Assembly (NCBI RefSeq): GCF_000736415.1
Contig: NZ_CP009043.1
Span: forward strand, 1,178,001 to 1,242,000
Reading direction: 5' to 3'
From: Campylobacter iguaniorum
Lineage (GTDB): Bacteria; Campylobacterota; Campylobacteria; Campylobacterales; Campylobacteraceae
Length of the DNA stretch: 64,000 bases
Below are positions 53,378 through 63,476 of this stretch, piece after piece (position 1 is the first letter of the stretch; each line of letters begins with the position of its first letter). The notes below the pieces were generated by a model. It did not search any database, was not told where the DNA came from, and was given only the letters and a program-made list of their open reading frames with translations. The position numbers were made by a program, and so were the translations under genes.

Positions 53378-54230
53378 TGTGTCCCCACCTTAATTTTTCT
53401 TTCAAAATTTCAAAATAATCACGGTTTTTACTACGCACCAAATTTACCCTAAACTCACTAATCCCGACTTCTACGCTGCTAAAATCCTTTAAATCTACCC
53501 TATCTTGACCATCGACCAAGACCACAACATCATCACCACTTTTAAACTCGACTTTAAACTCTTTTGGCAGTATCAAAGGGCGCTGCGTGAGGCTATGAGA
53601 GCAAACTGGCGTGAGACTAAAAACATCGCAAAGCGGATAGATGATAGCCCCACCTGCGCTCATATTATAAGCAGTTGAGCCCATAGCTGAGCTCACTATC
53701 ACGCCATCGCCAAAGTATGAATTAAAGTGCTTTTTATTCATATAAGCTTCTATATTTGCCGTTGAGTTTACCTTTTTTCTCATCAAAACTATATCATTAA
53801 ATGCTATTTTTCTAACTATCTTTTCATCTTTTTTAAATTTAGCTTCAAGCATATATGGGTGCTCTACTGAGTAGTTTCCAGCGAAAAACTCAGCGAAAAA
53901 CTCCTCAGCTTGCTCCAAAGTAGCATCAGTCAAAAATCCCAAATGCCCAGTGTGGATCCCAAATACATAAGCCAAAGAATTCGCACATCTCCTACAAGTA
54001 GAGATGAAGCTCCCGTCGCCACCTACTGAGATTATGAAATTTGTCTTTTGCAAAATTTCTTCAAAACTAAGCCCATCTCTTGATATCTCTTTTGCCTTTG
54101 ATTTTTCTAGCAAAATTTGTACGCCATACCTTTGAAGTATCGTCTCTATCGTCTCTACGGCTACTTTTTGCTGAGCGGCATCTCTTATAATAATTCCAGC
54201 AAATTTTATATTTTCGTGTATTTGTTTCAT
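53367..54230 (-). CDS. nadK: NAD kinase
   Basis: NadK phosphorylates NAD to NADP. The 287 residues carry the catalytic GGDG motif in FIISVGGDGSFISTCRRC, the FGIHTGHLGFLTD stretch, NDIVLMRK in place of the usual NE/D loop, and SSAMGSTAYNMSAGGAIIYP. It is the first gene of the run leading to mrdA. Its start region is divergent from aspS. Confidence 0.94.
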   Translation of the reverse strand: MKQIHENIKFAGIIIRDAAQQKVAVETIETILQRYGVQILLEKSKAKEISRDGLSFEEILQKTNFIISVGGDGSFISTCRRCANSLAYVFGIHTGHLGFLTDATLEQAEEFFAEFFAGNYSVEHPYMLEAKFKKDEKIVRKIAFNDIVLMRKKVNSTANIEAYMNKKHFNSYFGDGVIVSSAMGSTAYNMSAGGAIIYPLCDVFSLTPVCSHSLTQRPLILPKEFKVEFKSGDDVVVLVDGQDRVDLKDFSSVEVGISEFRVNLVRSKNRDYFEILKEKLRWGHNDK

Positions 54231-54326
54231 ATTTTTTCCTAATTACATAATTTTATAAAAAATTTGCTTAAAATGACAAATCATAAAATTTATTGTCTAA
54301 ATTTGGGCTATTTTTGATAAAAAATT

Positions 54327-54346
54327 TATAATAGTTATACTATAAT
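54327..54346 (+). promoter_or_regulatory. tandem TATAAT boxes before aspS
   Basis: Two TATAAT hexamers (54327-54332 and 54341-54346) lie 30-45 nt before the aspS ATG, with TTGATA at 54314-54319 too close or too far to be an ideal -35. AAAGGA precedes the ATG. Either box may drive the aspS-adk-ppa operon. Confidence 0.45.
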
Positions 54347-54374
54347 ATGAACTTTTACTTGAAAGGACAAAAAT

Positions 54375-56129
54375 ATGCGGAGTCATTATTGCACCGACCT
54401 CGATAAAAATGATATAGGAAAAGAAGTTAAACTTTGTGGTTGGGTAAATTCATACCGTGATCATGGCGGTGTTATTTTTATAGATTTAAGAGACAGAACA
54501 GGACTAATTCAACTAGTTTGCGATCCAGCAGATAGCAAAAGCGCTCATGAAATAGGCTCAAAACTAAGAGACGAATACGTCATCAAAGCAACTGGCAAAG
54601 TAAGAGCTAGAGGCGAGGGACTAACAAATCCAAAGCTAAAAACTGGCGAGATTGAAGTTGTCATTAGCGAGCTAATCATAGAAAACGAAAGCGCGCCACT
54701 TCCATTTGTCATAGGCGATAACAACGTCGGCGAAGATGTTCGCTTGAAGTATCGCTTTTTAGACCTTAGAAATACTGAGAGTTTTGATAAATTTAAACTT
54801 CGCTCAAAAGCGTCAATCGCTTGTAGAAACGCTCTTGATAGACTAGGATTTTTAGAAGTTGAAACTCCGATTTTAACTCGTGCTACTCCTGAGGGCGCAA
54901 GAGATTATCTCGTGCCAAGCCGTGTATATCCTGGAAGCTTTTACGCACTTCCTCAAAGCCCACAACTCTTCAAACAGCTTTTGATGTGTGCTGGATTTGA
55001 TAAATATTTTCAAATCGCACGTTGTTTTAGAGATGAGGATTTAAGAGCTGATCGCCAACCAGAATTTACTCAAATCGACGTTGAGATGAGCTTTTGTACT
55101 CAAGAAGATGTCATAAAAGTCGGCGAAGAGGTTTTAAAAGATATATTCGCAGCTTGCGGTCATGATATACAAATTCCGTTTCAAAGAATGCAATACAAAG
55201 ACGCGATGGAAACTTATGGTAGCGACAAACCAGATTTAAGATTTGAGCTTCCTATGGTTGATGTGATCGATATATTTGCTAAATCAAACAACGAAATTTT
55301 CAGTAAACCAGCAAATGATCCAAAGAAAAATCGTGCAAAGGCTATTAAAGTTCCTGGCGGCGATAATATATTTAGCAAACGCCAAATGCAAAGATTTGAA
55401 GAGTTTGTGCGTAAATTTGGCGCAAAAGGCTTAGCATTCATACAAGTCAAAGAAGACGGCTTAAAAGGTCCGCTTGTCAAATTCTTCGAGCAAGAGCAAG
55501 TTGATGAGCTTATCAAACGTTGCGATTTAAAAACTGGCGATGTTGTATTCTTTGGTATCGGGGATAAAAAAACCGTGCTTGATTATATGGGAAGATTTAG
55601 AATTTTCCTTGCAAATGAGCTTGGTATCATAGATGAGAACAAACTTGAGTTTTTATGGGTTGTTGATTTCCCTATGTTTGAGCAAAATGACGATGGTAGC
55701 TACTCAGCGATGCACCATCCATTTACAATGCCAAAAAATCCAGATGAGAGCGACCTTGAAGATATCACCAGTATCGCTTATGACGTTGTTTTAAACGGAG
55801 TTGAGCTTGGTGGCGGAAGTATCAGAATCCACAAAAATGATATCCAACAAAAGGTATTTAGACTTCTTAAAATAGAAGAAACAGAGCAAAGAGAAAAATT
55901 TGGCTTCTTACTGGATGCTTTAAGCTTTGGTGCTCCACCACATGGCGGTTTTGCTATAGGACTTGATAGACTTATCATGCTTGTGACAAAATCAGCTAGT
56001 ATAAGAGACGTTATAGCCTTCCCTAAAACTCAACGCGCAAGTTGTTTGATGACAAAAGCACCAAGTGAAGTAGATAACGCTCAATTAAGAGAGCTAGGAC
56101 TTAGAGTTAGAGAAAAGGAGACTAAATGA
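54375..56129 (+). CDS. aspS: aspartyl-tRNA synthetase
   Basis: AspRS charges tRNA-Asp, and often also tRNA-Asn where gatCAB is present, as gatC here suggests. The 584 residues have the anticodon OB fold (1-105, [20 protein letters not shown]), motif 2 in [20 protein letters not shown], the bacterial GAD insertion domain (about 290-410) and motif 3 [12 protein letters not shown]. It overlaps adk by 4 nt. Confidence 0.97.
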   Translation: MRSHYCTDLDKNDIGKEVKLCGWVNSYRDHGGVIFIDLRDRTGLIQLVCDPADSKSAHEIGSKLRDEYVIKATGKVRARGEGLTNPKLKTGEIEVVISELIIENESAPLPFVIGDNNVGEDVRLKYRFLDLRNTESFDKFKLRSKASIACRNALDRLGFLEVETPILTRATPEGARDYLVPSRVYPGSFYALPQSPQLFKQLLMCAGFDKYFQIARCFRDEDLRADRQPEFTQIDVEMSFCTQEDVIKVGEEVLKDIFAACGHDIQIPFQRMQYKDAMETYGSDKPDLRFELPMVDVIDIFAKSNNEIFSKPANDPKKNRAKAIKVPGGDNIFSKRQMQRFEEFVRKFGAKGLAFIQVKEDGLKGPLVKFFEQEQVDELIKRCDLKTGDVVFFGIGDKKTVLDYMGRFRIFLANELGIIDENKLEFLWVVDFPMFEQNDDGSYSAMHHPFTMPKNPDESDLEDITSIAYDVVLNGVELGGGSIRIHKNDIQQKVFRLLKIEETEQREKFGFLLDALSFGAPPHGGFAIGLDRLIMLVTKSASIRDVIAFPKTQRASCLMTKAPSEVDNAQLRELGLRVREKETK

Positions 56130-56701
56130 AAAAATTATTTTTGATAATCGGTGCACCAGGAAGTGGCAAAACAACAGACGCTAGCATAATTGCTGCAAAT
56201 GACGCTAAATTCGCACACTATTCAACAGGAGATTTACTAAGAGCTGAAGTAGCTAGTGGCAGTGAGCTTGGCAAATTAATCGATAGCTTCATAAGCAAAG
56301 GCAACCTTGTCCCACTTGATGTAGTTGTAAATACTATAATTTCAGCTATCAAATCAAGCGACAAGGACTATATCTTAATAGATGGCTACCCAAGAAGCGA
56401 AGAGCAAATGAGAGAGCTAGATAGAGTTTTAGCTAGTCAAAATGAGGTAAGCTTGGATGGCGTTATCGAAGTGGATGTAAGTGAAGAGGTTGCAAGAGAG
56501 CGAGTTTTAGGCAGAGCTAGAGGAGTCGACGATAATAACGAAGTATTCAACAACAGAATGAAAGTCTACACCGCTCCAATAGAGGCTATAAGAGCATTTT
56601 ACAAAGATAAGAGCTTGCTACAAGTCATAAACGGCGAACGAGGCATAGATGAGATAGTAGGCGATATGAAAAACCTAATTGAAAATTTAATAAAAGGATA
56701 A
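56126..56701 (+). CDS. adk: adenylate kinase
   Basis: Adk interconverts AMP, ADP and ATP. The P-loop is [20 protein letters not shown]-binding elements are [15 protein letters not shown] and [10 protein letters not shown], and the catalytic Arg cluster lies in [20 protein letters not shown]. The lid is the short form, giving 191 residues. It sits between aspS and ppa, as in other Campylobacter. Confidence 0.96.
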   Translation: MKKLFLIIGAPGSGKTTDASIIAANDAKFAHYSTGDLLRAEVASGSELGKLIDSFISKGNLVPLDVVVNTIISAIKSSDKDYILIDGYPRSEEQMRELDRVLASQNEVSLDGVIEVDVSEEVARERVLGRARGVDDNNEVFNNRMKVYTAPIEAIRAFYKDKSLLQVINGERGIDEIVGDMKNLIENLIKG

Positions 56702-56704
56702 TTT

Positions 56705-57223
56705 ATGGATATCAGCAAAATCAAATACGGAAGCAATCCAGACAAACTAAACGCAGTCATCGAGATACCTTATGGCTCAAACATCAAGTATGAGATAGAC
56801 AAAGAAAGCGGCGCCGTTGTCGTTGATCGCGTACTTTACTCAGCTATGTTTTATCCAGCAAACTACGGCTTTGTACCAAATACTTTAGCTGATGATGGTG
56901 ATCCAGCTGATATACTAGTGCTAAACGAATATCCACTTCAAGCAGGCAGCGTGATACCTTGCCGTTTAATAGGCGTTTTAGTAATGGAAGATGAAGCAGG
57001 AATGGATGAAAAACTTTTAGCTGTTCCAGTTACAAAAATCGATCCAAGATATGCAAAAATCAACTCTATTGAAGATTTATCAGAAGCCACACTTAACCGT
57101 GTTAAAAACTTCTTTGAGACTTACAAACTACTAGAACCTGGCAAATGGGTAAAAGTAAAAGGCTTCGAAGATGCGAAAAAAGCTGAAGAAATCCTAGATA
57201 AAGCTATCAAAAATTACAAATAA
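56705..57223 (+). CDS. ppa: inorganic pyrophosphatase (family I)
   Basis: Ppa hydrolyses pyrophosphate, driving biosynthesis forward. The 172 residues start MDISKIKYGSNPDKLNAVIE. The signature acidic loop is LADDGDPADILVL, and KEVP-type contacts appear in PVTKIDPRYAKINSIEDL. It is the last gene of aspS-adk-ppa, followed by a strong hairpin. Confidence 0.97.
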   Translation: MDISKIKYGSNPDKLNAVIEIPYGSNIKYEIDKESGAVVVDRVLYSAMFYPANYGFVPNTLADDGDPADILVLNEYPLQAGSVIPCRLIGVLVMEDEAGMDEKLLAVPVTKIDPRYAKINSIEDLSEATLNRVKNFFETYKLLEPGKWVKVKGFEDAKKAEEILDKAIKNYK

Positions 57224-57226
57224 TTT

Positions 57227-57246
57227 AAGCGTGGATTTCCACGCTT
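57227..57246. terminator. bidirectional terminator after ppa
   Basis: AAGCGTGGA-TT-TCCACGCTT, a 9-bp perfect stem, fills the 22-bp gap between the convergent ppa and the gene at 57246, touching the latter's stop codon. Confidence 0.8.
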
Positions 57247-57779
57247 TACTCATCCATATCTTCAAAATCCTCGAAATTTATCTCCAAATCATTGCGTTCA
57301 TACTGAGCTAAAACTATACTTTCTATCTTTTGTTTTAGCGTTGCCAAATTTGAAAAATCATTAGATTTTATCTCGTCTAAATAAATTTGGCAGCCATCAT
57401 CATCTATATTTTGCTTTAAAAATTTAATAGCGCCAGTTATGTTTTTGTTTGTTGTTATACTTTGTTCTATAAAACAAATCGCCCGCAAAACCTCACCACT
57501 GACAGTGTTTGCCATACCCATATACGGAAGTAGACTTTTATACATATCAGCTTTTAGGTCGCCAATCGTGCCAAGCATTTGGTTTTTACTCAGTTCGAAA
57601 TCTCCATTTTGCGTCTGAGTGATGCTAAATGTATCGACGCCTATGACTTTGTGAAACTTATCTCCCACTCTATCGCCACACTCCCAACACCTTGAATAGC
57701 ACTCCCCATCCCAGCCATTTAAGGCAAAAAATCTACCACCAATCTCCACAACTACTATTTCTTTATCAAGCCAGTGCAT
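57246..57779 (-). CDS. hypothetical protein, cysteine motif near the N-terminus
   Basis: A 177-residue acidic soluble protein that I do not recognise. The N-terminal half is beta-rich (IVVVEIGGRFFALNGWDGEC), with the cysteine run CYSRCWEC at about residues 27-34 that could bind a metal. The C-terminal half is helical and acidic, ending FEDFEDMDE. It is isolated: a terminator at its 3' end and a 58-bp gap to mnmC upstream. It may be an accessory gene, because I recall no gene at this spot in C. jejuni. The start has AAAAGGATAA upstream of the ATG, a fair ribosome-binding site. Confidence 0.7.
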   Translation of the reverse strand: MHWLDKEIVVVEIGGRFFALNGWDGECYSRCWECGDRVGDKFHKVIGVDTFSITQTQNGDFELSKNQMLGTIGDLKADMYKSLLPYMGMANTVSGEVLRAICFIEQSITTNKNITGAIKFLKQNIDDDGCQIYLDEIKSNDFSNLATLKQKIESIVLAQYERNDLEINFEDFEDMDE

Positions 57780-57837
57780 ATTTATCCTTTTTTAGATAAT
57801 TTTACACAAATTTTATAAATAAAAGAGGTATTAAGTC

Positions 57838-59661
57838 TTATTTAACTAATCCTTTTTTGAGTTTTCTTACTAAAAATCTAGCAGGATTTAGGCTATCAAG
57901 TATGGTTTTGGTAGTGCAAATTTGACGACCAAGAGCCATATCTAACAAAATCTCAGCCCCAAATATAGCAGTACAAAGCCCCCTTGAGCCATGAGCTGTA
58001 GTTATCAAGATATTTTCATAATGGGCTGGAGTTTGATGATTTTCGTGATTTTTCGTCCATAAAAGCGATTTGTAGCTTTGCTTAAACTCTCTAGCATTAT
58101 GCACGCCTCCAATGAGAGGAAATCTATCGCCGCTATATCCACGAAAACCTACATTTGCGCCTATCACGGTTGGTTTTTGACTTATAAACTCAGATAAATT
58201 TGAGATATTTTCTTCATTATCGTTCAATCTAGTCTCCGAGCAAAAATCATTTCTAGCATAGGTCGCGCCGATGACTTGCACGCCATCAACAAATTTGCAA
58301 GCATAACCCCTTGCACTGTATGGATAGGCTAAATTGAGCGGCTCTTTGATGTGAGTTACTTGACCTCTTACGCTACTTAGTTGCATAAACTCATCTTCAA
58401 AGCTATTTTCAAAAAGCACCCTACTCTCATCACCAATAGCAAATATGATTAAATCAGCGTCTAAAGACTGCTTGTTTTTGAAATTTACCTTATAACCAGT
58501 TTTAGTTTTTTCTAAACTTTCAAATTCAAAATCATAATACATATTTAAATTTGCAGCTAAGCTTTGACAAAGTTTTTTAGGTCTTATCTGAGCAGCGTCA
58601 TTTATAAAAGCCCTTGGATACGGGCTTGCATTTTTATCAAACTCAAAAATCTCATTTTTGCCCCAAGTTTCAAATCTCTGCTTTTCTAGCTCATTTTTAG
58701 CATAATCATAAACGCCACAAAAATCAGCAAATTCACTGCCTTTGTAGAAGTTTTTTGCAAACAAAAACGCACTCATGTGCATTTTTCCTAAATCTACTTC
58801 TGGTTTTGTGATAAGTGGCATCAAAATTCCAGCGTGATTTGAACTTCCATTTGTAGCTGGCTGGCTCATTTTTTCAGCTACGCTCACCTCAAATCCAGCT
58901 TTACAAAACTTCAAAGCCGCGCTCAGTCCTGCCACTCCAGCTCCAATGATTAGAACTTTTTTAAATGGTTTTATGGCTGGGACACTATACCAAGGCTGTC
59001 TGCTTACTTTTTGTTTTGGGGTTTGCAAAATAGCTTCAAGACTTTGTCTTTTTTTAGAGTGGCCTTTTATCTTAATTACGCTAAATCCAGCGTTTTTTAG
59101 ATTATCTTGGACTATTCTAGCTGAGCTAAATGTCCGTAAAATTGCTCCACTTTTACAAAATGCACCGACCTTGTCAAATACCTCCAAGCTCCACATATCT
59201 GGATTTTTGCTAGGCGCAAAACCGTCCATATACCAAATATCAGCCTTAAAATCCAGCTCATCAAAAAAATCCAAAATATCACCAAAATAAATATCAAGTA
59301 TGACGTTTTTAAATTTAATCCTAATCAAAGCATCATTTAGCACATCATACTGATCTATAAAAAGGCTAAAAAGCTCACTTAAGCTTGGAAATTTGGTGTA
59401 AATTTGACGAAGTTCAGCCTTGCTAAATGGATATTTCTCAACAGCGATATAGTGGAGTTTTTTATCTCCAGCCCTTAAAACAGTACTAAAAAAATTTAAC
59501 CCCGCCCCAAATCCAGCCTCAGCTACGACTAGCTCGTCTTCACTGAGCAAATCAACAACGCTTGAATAAGTATGAAAGCACTCCTTTAAAGGCTCATCTG
59601 TGTTAAAATATATATCATCAAATTTAGATGAATAAAGCGTGTCTTGTTTAAATGCAATCAT
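57838..59661 (-). CDS. mnmC: bifunctional tRNA 5-methylaminomethyl-2-thiouridine synthesis protein
   Basis: MnmC finishes the mnm5s2U wobble modification. The N-terminal domain (about 1-235) is the SAM methyltransferase (LVVAEAGFGAGLNFFSTVLR; DIWYMDGFAPSKNPDMWSLE). The C-terminal domain is the FAD oxidoreductase with KKVLIIGAGVAGLSAALKFC (dinucleotide loop, about 235-255) and GFRGYSGDRFPLIGGVHNAR. At 607 residues it is the fused form. It overlaps amiA by 4 nt. Confidence 0.93.
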   Translation of the reverse strand: MIAFKQDTLYSSKFDDIYFNTDEPLKECFHTYSSVVDLLSEDELVVAEAGFGAGLNFFSTVLRAGDKKLHYIAVEKYPFSKAELRQIYTKFPSLSELFSLFIDQYDVLNDALIRIKFKNVILDIYFGDILDFFDELDFKADIWYMDGFAPSKNPDMWSLEVFDKVGAFCKSGAILRTFSSARIVQDNLKNAGFSVIKIKGHSKKRQSLEAILQTPKQKVSRQPWYSVPAIKPFKKVLIIGAGVAGLSAALKFCKAGFEVSVAEKMSQPATNGSSNHAGILMPLITKPEVDLGKMHMSAFLFAKNFYKGSEFADFCGVYDYAKNELEKQRFETWGKNEIFEFDKNASPYPRAFINDAAQIRPKKLCQSLAANLNMYYDFEFESLEKTKTGYKVNFKNKQSLDADLIIFAIGDESRVLFENSFEDEFMQLSSVRGQVTHIKEPLNLAYPYSARGYACKFVDGVQVIGATYARNDFCSETRLNDNEENISNLSEFISQKPTVIGANVGFRGYSGDRFPLIGGVHNAREFKQSYKSLLWTKNHENHQTPAHYENILITTAHGSRGLCTAIFGAEILLDMALGRQICTTKTILDSLNPARFLVRKLKKGLVK

Positions 59662-61172
59662 CTGTTTTTTATAAAATACGAATCCACGCCATCAGCTAAA
59701 CCAGTAGCTAGCTTGCTTATATACTCATCGTTTGCGATTCTAGGGCCTTCAGTTGGATGAGTTATATAGCCTATCTCGACCAAAACTGCCGGCATCGAAG
59801 CCCCTACCAAAACCCAAAATGGAGCCTCTCTAACTCCGCCATCAGATACTGAATATTTTTTTCTAACAGAGCCTAGAAGCGAGCTTTGTATATCGATAGC
59901 AAGCTTATTTGAAGCGATTATTTTCTCCCTATTTAGAAAGTTTAGAAAGCTAATTTTAGTGAAATAATTCATCTCATCAGTGTCTGCTTTATTCTCCAAA
60001 TTTGCAGCACTCATACTTCGCTCACTTCTAGTAGGACTTAAAAAAAACGTCTCTATGCCCTCCATACTTTTTGCTTTTTGTTTATTTGGCGCGGCGTTTG
60101 CGTGAACTGAGATAAATAGATCTGCCATCTTATCGTTGGCAAAGCTGGTTCTATTTCTTAGCCCTATAAACTTATCATTACTTCTAGTATAATGCACCTT
60201 GTAGCCTCTATCTTTTAGGATTTCACCAGTTTTTAAAGCTACTTTTAAGACTATGTGTTTTTCATAAAGCTTGCTCCCACCAACTGCTCCAGCGTCTTTT
60301 CCGCCATGTCCAGGATCTAAGACTATTGTTTTTGAACGTCTAAATTTAGTGCTTAGGCTATCTTGTGTTTTTGGAGTTTCAACTGCATTTTTGGTTTTTT
60401 TAACAGTTGCCACTTTTTCATTTTTTTCTTCTGCTCGATTATTTATGCCATTAGTAGTAGAAAAAATTAACTTATTTTTTTCTATTTTGAAGTTGATATC
60501 TTGTTTTTTGTCATTTGAGCATACAAGTCTGGTTGTGTTTTTGTCATACTGCGATATTCTGATTTCATCACAAATTCCAGATTTTATGGTTTTAGACACG
60601 AATACGGCGATACCTTCTATATCATAAATTTGCCTAAAAACAGCCTTCGAGTTTAGCTCAAAATCTTTAATTTCATCAGCACTTGGCTCTTTGTTTAAAT
60701 TTAATACTAAAGTATTTTTATCACTAGTAACGCTTAATATTTTTAGAGTTTGCTTGTTGTTTGTAATATTTTTTGCGGTTTCTTTTGGAATTTCTTTTTT
60801 GATATTTTGTGTTTTAGTATTTGGAGTGTCTTCTTTTTTGGTGGTTTTTGTGGCTTGCGACTTTTTGATTTGCTTGTCTAATAAATCAAGTTTGCCGTAA
60901 GTCTTTAGCTCTTTTTCATAGTCTTTATAGTCTAGCCCAAGAGCTTTTGAGCTTTGAACTAGCCTTATAAGGGCATCTATTTTTAGCTCTTCTTTATCGT
61001 TTATGATAGATTGTATATAAACATTTTTCATTCTATGATACATTCTCATCTGCTCGCTTTTGCTTAAGGTATCAAATTTACTATCAAACTCTTTGATTTG
61101 AGTAGCGAAATTTGCACCAAAAACAAAAGTAGCAAATATAAATACTAAAAATAGTCTAGTTATTTTCCCCAT
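59658..61172 (-). CDS. amiA: N-acetylmuramoyl-L-alanine amidase
   Basis: This enzyme cleaves the peptide stems from glycan strands during cell separation. A signal peptide ([19 protein letters not shown]) is followed by a helical N-terminal region, a K/T-rich linker (about 110-140), an AMIN-like beta segment (about 150-240), a second linker and the amidase_3 domain (about 285-500). Zinc ligands are expected in IVLDPGHGGKDAGAVGG (His), LYEKHIVLKVALKTG (Glu) and FISVHANAAPN (His). VLVEIGYITHPTEG holds the catalytic Glu. Confidence 0.92.
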   Translation of the reverse strand: MGKITRLFLVFIFATFVFGANFATQIKEFDSKFDTLSKSEQMRMYHRMKNVYIQSIINDKEELKIDALIRLVQSSKALGLDYKDYEKELKTYGKLDLLDKQIKKSQATKTTKKEDTPNTKTQNIKKEIPKETAKNITNNKQTLKILSVTSDKNTLVLNLNKEPSADEIKDFELNSKAVFRQIYDIEGIAVFVSKTIKSGICDEIRISQYDKNTTRLVCSNDKKQDINFKIEKNKLIFSTTNGINNRAEEKNEKVATVKKTKNAVETPKTQDSLSTKFRRSKTIVLDPGHGGKDAGAVGGSKLYEKHIVLKVALKTGEILKDRGYKVHYTRSNDKFIGLRNRTSFANDKMADLFISVHANAAPNKQKAKSMEGIETFFLSPTRSERSMSAANLENKADTDEMNYFTKISFLNFLNREKIIASNKLAIDIQSSLLGSVRKKYSVSDGGVREAPFWVLVGASMPAVLVEIGYITHPTEGPRIANDEYISKLATGLADGVDSYFIKNR

Positions 61173-62271
61173 GAACCAACTTTTTAAATAGCTCTTTTAC
61201 GCTTATTATCTCTTTTAGTTTATATCCATTTGCTCCAGTAAAAAACAGTCCAGTATCTTTCTTGCCACTATATGCATCATATAATCTATCAGCTATGCAG
61301 TATCCGACCTCTTTAGCCTCTTTTCCGCGTTGGCAAGGACTTACACAGTTGCTTATGCACTGTATTTTTGGACCTGCTTTTTTAGCTACTAATTCGATTA
61401 AATTTGTCTTGATCCCTCTTGCTGGATAGCCAACTGGACTTTTGATAAGCTTAATATCATCCTTAGTAGCGTTTATAATGACTTCTTTAAACTCATCAGC
61501 GGCGTCACATTCGAAAGTGCCAATAAATCTAGTTCCCATTTGAACACCACTAGCTCCAAGACTTATAGCCTTAGCTATATCTTCATGATCCCAAATCCCA
61601 CCAGCAGCAAAAACCGGCATAGGCTTTCCGCTTATTTTTTCCCACTCTTTTGCTTCGCTGACAACTGGAGCTATAAGTTTGTCTAGTTGATACTCAGGGT
61701 CAATGCACTGCTCATAAGTAAAGCCTTGATGGCCACCACTAAGTGGACCTTCAAGCACGACAGCATCAGGAAGCTTGCCATATCTTGCAAGCCATCTTTT
61801 GCAGATGATTTTTAGTGCTTTTGCGGAACTTACTATAGGCACGAGTGCTACTTCTTTGAAATTTTGAGTAAGTTCTGGCAGATTTGTAGGAAGTCCAGCG
61901 CCTGAAATGATGATGTTTATACCGTGCTCGCAAGCATCTTTAACTATTCTTGCATAATCATTACTAGCACACATTATGTTTGCGGCAAGTGGGCGATTTC
62001 CACAAATTTTTCTAGCATTGTCTATAATCGCCTTAAATCCAGCCCTTGAGTAGAAATTTTCACTATCATAAGGTTTGCCATTTATCTCTTTTGCGATATG
62101 GCTTTTGTTTTCATAATACCCTGTTCCAACCGAGCTAATCACGCCAAGACCACCATTTAAACTGACATTTCCAGCTAGCTTATCCCAGCTGATACCAAGC
62201 CCCATACCGCCTTGAATAATAGGATATTTTATCTCATAGTTGCCTATTTTTACGCTTTTTAGTTCCATCAT
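61156..62271 (-). CDS. NAD(P)H-dependent flavin oxidoreductase, nitronate monooxygenase family
   Basis: A 371-residue TIM-barrel FMN protein. It starts with [13 protein letters not shown], contains [15 protein letters not shown] and [14 protein letters not shown], and has FMN phosphate loops in [20 protein letters not shown] and [14 protein letters not shown]. Such proteins are annotated as 2-nitropropane dioxygenase, nitronate monooxygenase or enoyl-reductase FabK relatives. Two cysteine-rich stretches (CISNCVSPC) near residue 310 are typical of this epsilonproteobacterial subgroup. The true substrate is unknown. It overlaps amiA by 17 nt and tyrS by 4 nt. Confidence 0.82.
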   Translation of the reverse strand: MMELKSVKIGNYEIKYPIIQGGMGLGISWDKLAGNVSLNGGLGVISSVGTGYYENKSHIAKEINGKPYDSENFYSRAGFKAIIDNARKICGNRPLAANIMCASNDYARIVKDACEHGINIIISGAGLPTNLPELTQNFKEVALVPIVSSAKALKIICKRWLARYGKLPDAVVLEGPLSGGHQGFTYEQCIDPEYQLDKLIAPVVSEAKEWEKISGKPMPVFAAGGIWDHEDIAKAISLGASGVQMGTRFIGTFECDAADEFKEVIINATKDDIKLIKSPVGYPARGIKTNLIELVAKKAGPKIQCISNCVSPCQRGKEAKEVGYCIADRLYDAYSGKKDTGLFFTGANGYKLKEIISVKELFKKLVHGENN

Positions 62272-63476
62272 ATAACCTTTAATTTTGCATACAATCTTTT
62301 GCCGATTTGCAAAATATACTCACCTTTAGTGAGTTTAAGCTGCTCATCTCCTATTTTTGTCTGATTTACGCTAACTGCGTTTGCTTTTATATGGCGTCTT
62401 GCTTCGCCATTGCTAGCACAAAGTTTGCAATAACTAAGTGCTTCAACTATCCAAAACTCATCTGCTTTTATCTCAAATTCACTCATATCGCTTGGCAATT
62501 CATTTTTGCTATGAACCCTGTCAAATTCATCTTTTGCAGCTTTTGCAGCGTCATTGCCATGGAATCTAGCTGTAATTTCAAGAGCCAAATTTTCTTTTAT
62601 TTTTTTAGGGTGAAGTTCGCCTTTTGCTACTCCAGCTTTTAACTCTTCTATCTCTAAAGCCGTCAAATCACTTAAAAGCTCATACCAAACCCACATCAAA
62701 TCATCGCTCACGCTCAAAGTTTTTGCAAACATATCGTTTGGCTCATCAGTTACGCCAATATAGTTGCCAAGGCTCTTACTCATCTTATTAACCCCATCAA
62801 GCCCTACAAGAAGTGGCATCATGATGACGCCTTGTTCTTTGCCTACATTATAAGTTCTTTGCAAGGTTCTACCCATCAAAAGGTTAAATTTCTGATCTGT
62901 TCCACCCATTTCGATATCACATTTCATAGCCACGCTATCATAGCCTTGTAAAAGCGGATACAAAAACTCACTTATAGCAATTGGGGTTTCGTTTTTGTAG
63001 CGTTTAGTAAAATCATCACGCTCAAGCATACGAGCGACATTAAACGTGCTTGAAAGTGCGATAAGCCCATCTGCTCCAAGTTTGCTAAGCCAAGCTGAGT
63101 TAAACATAACTTCTGTTTTGCTCTCATCAAGTATCTTAAAAACTTGCTCTTTATATGTTTTTGCATTTTTTGCTATCGTTTCATCATCAAGGACTTTTCT
63201 AGTTACACTTTTGCCTGTTGGATCGCCGATTTTAGCAGTAAAATCACCGATCAAAAACTGAACTATACCACCATGACGTTGTAAAAATGCCATTTTGTTT
63301 AGCACGACAGTGTGTCCTAAGTGAAGATCTGGAGCTGTTGGATCAAATCCAGCTTTTATATAAAAATGTTTACCATTTTTGTAATAATCTTTTATCAAAC
63401 CTTCAATTCTTTGAAAGTCGATTATCTCTGCAATACCCTTTTTTAGGTCTTGCATCACTAGATCTATATCAATCAT
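62268..63476 (-). CDS. tyrS: tyrosyl-tRNA synthetase
   Basis: TyrRS charges tRNA-Tyr. The class I motifs are [11 protein letters not shown] (HIGH form) and [31 protein letters not shown] followed by [10 protein letters not shown] is the tyrosine pocket of the TyrRS type that lacks the long C-terminal insert, and an S4-like RNA-binding domain ends the 402 residues ([20 protein letters not shown]). It begins directly at the stop of the relA/spoT gene. Confidence 0.96.
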   Translation of the reverse strand: MIDIDLVMQDLKKGIAEIIDFQRIEGLIKDYYKNGKHFYIKAGFDPTAPDLHLGHTVVLNKMAFLQRHGGIVQFLIGDFTAKIGDPTGKSVTRKVLDDETIAKNAKTYKEQVFKILDESKTEVMFNSAWLSKLGADGLIALSSTFNVARMLERDDFTKRYKNETPIAISEFLYPLLQGYDSVAMKCDIEMGGTDQKFNLLMGRTLQRTYNVGKEQGVIMMPLLVGLDGVNKMSKSLGNYIGVTDEPNDMFAKTLSVSDDLMWVWYELLSDLTALEIEELKAGVAKGELHPKKIKENLALEITARFHGNDAAKAAKDEFDRVHSKNELPSDMSEFEIKADEFWIVEALSYCKLCASNGEARRHIKANAVSVNQTKIGDEQLKLTKGEYILQIGKRLYAKLKVI

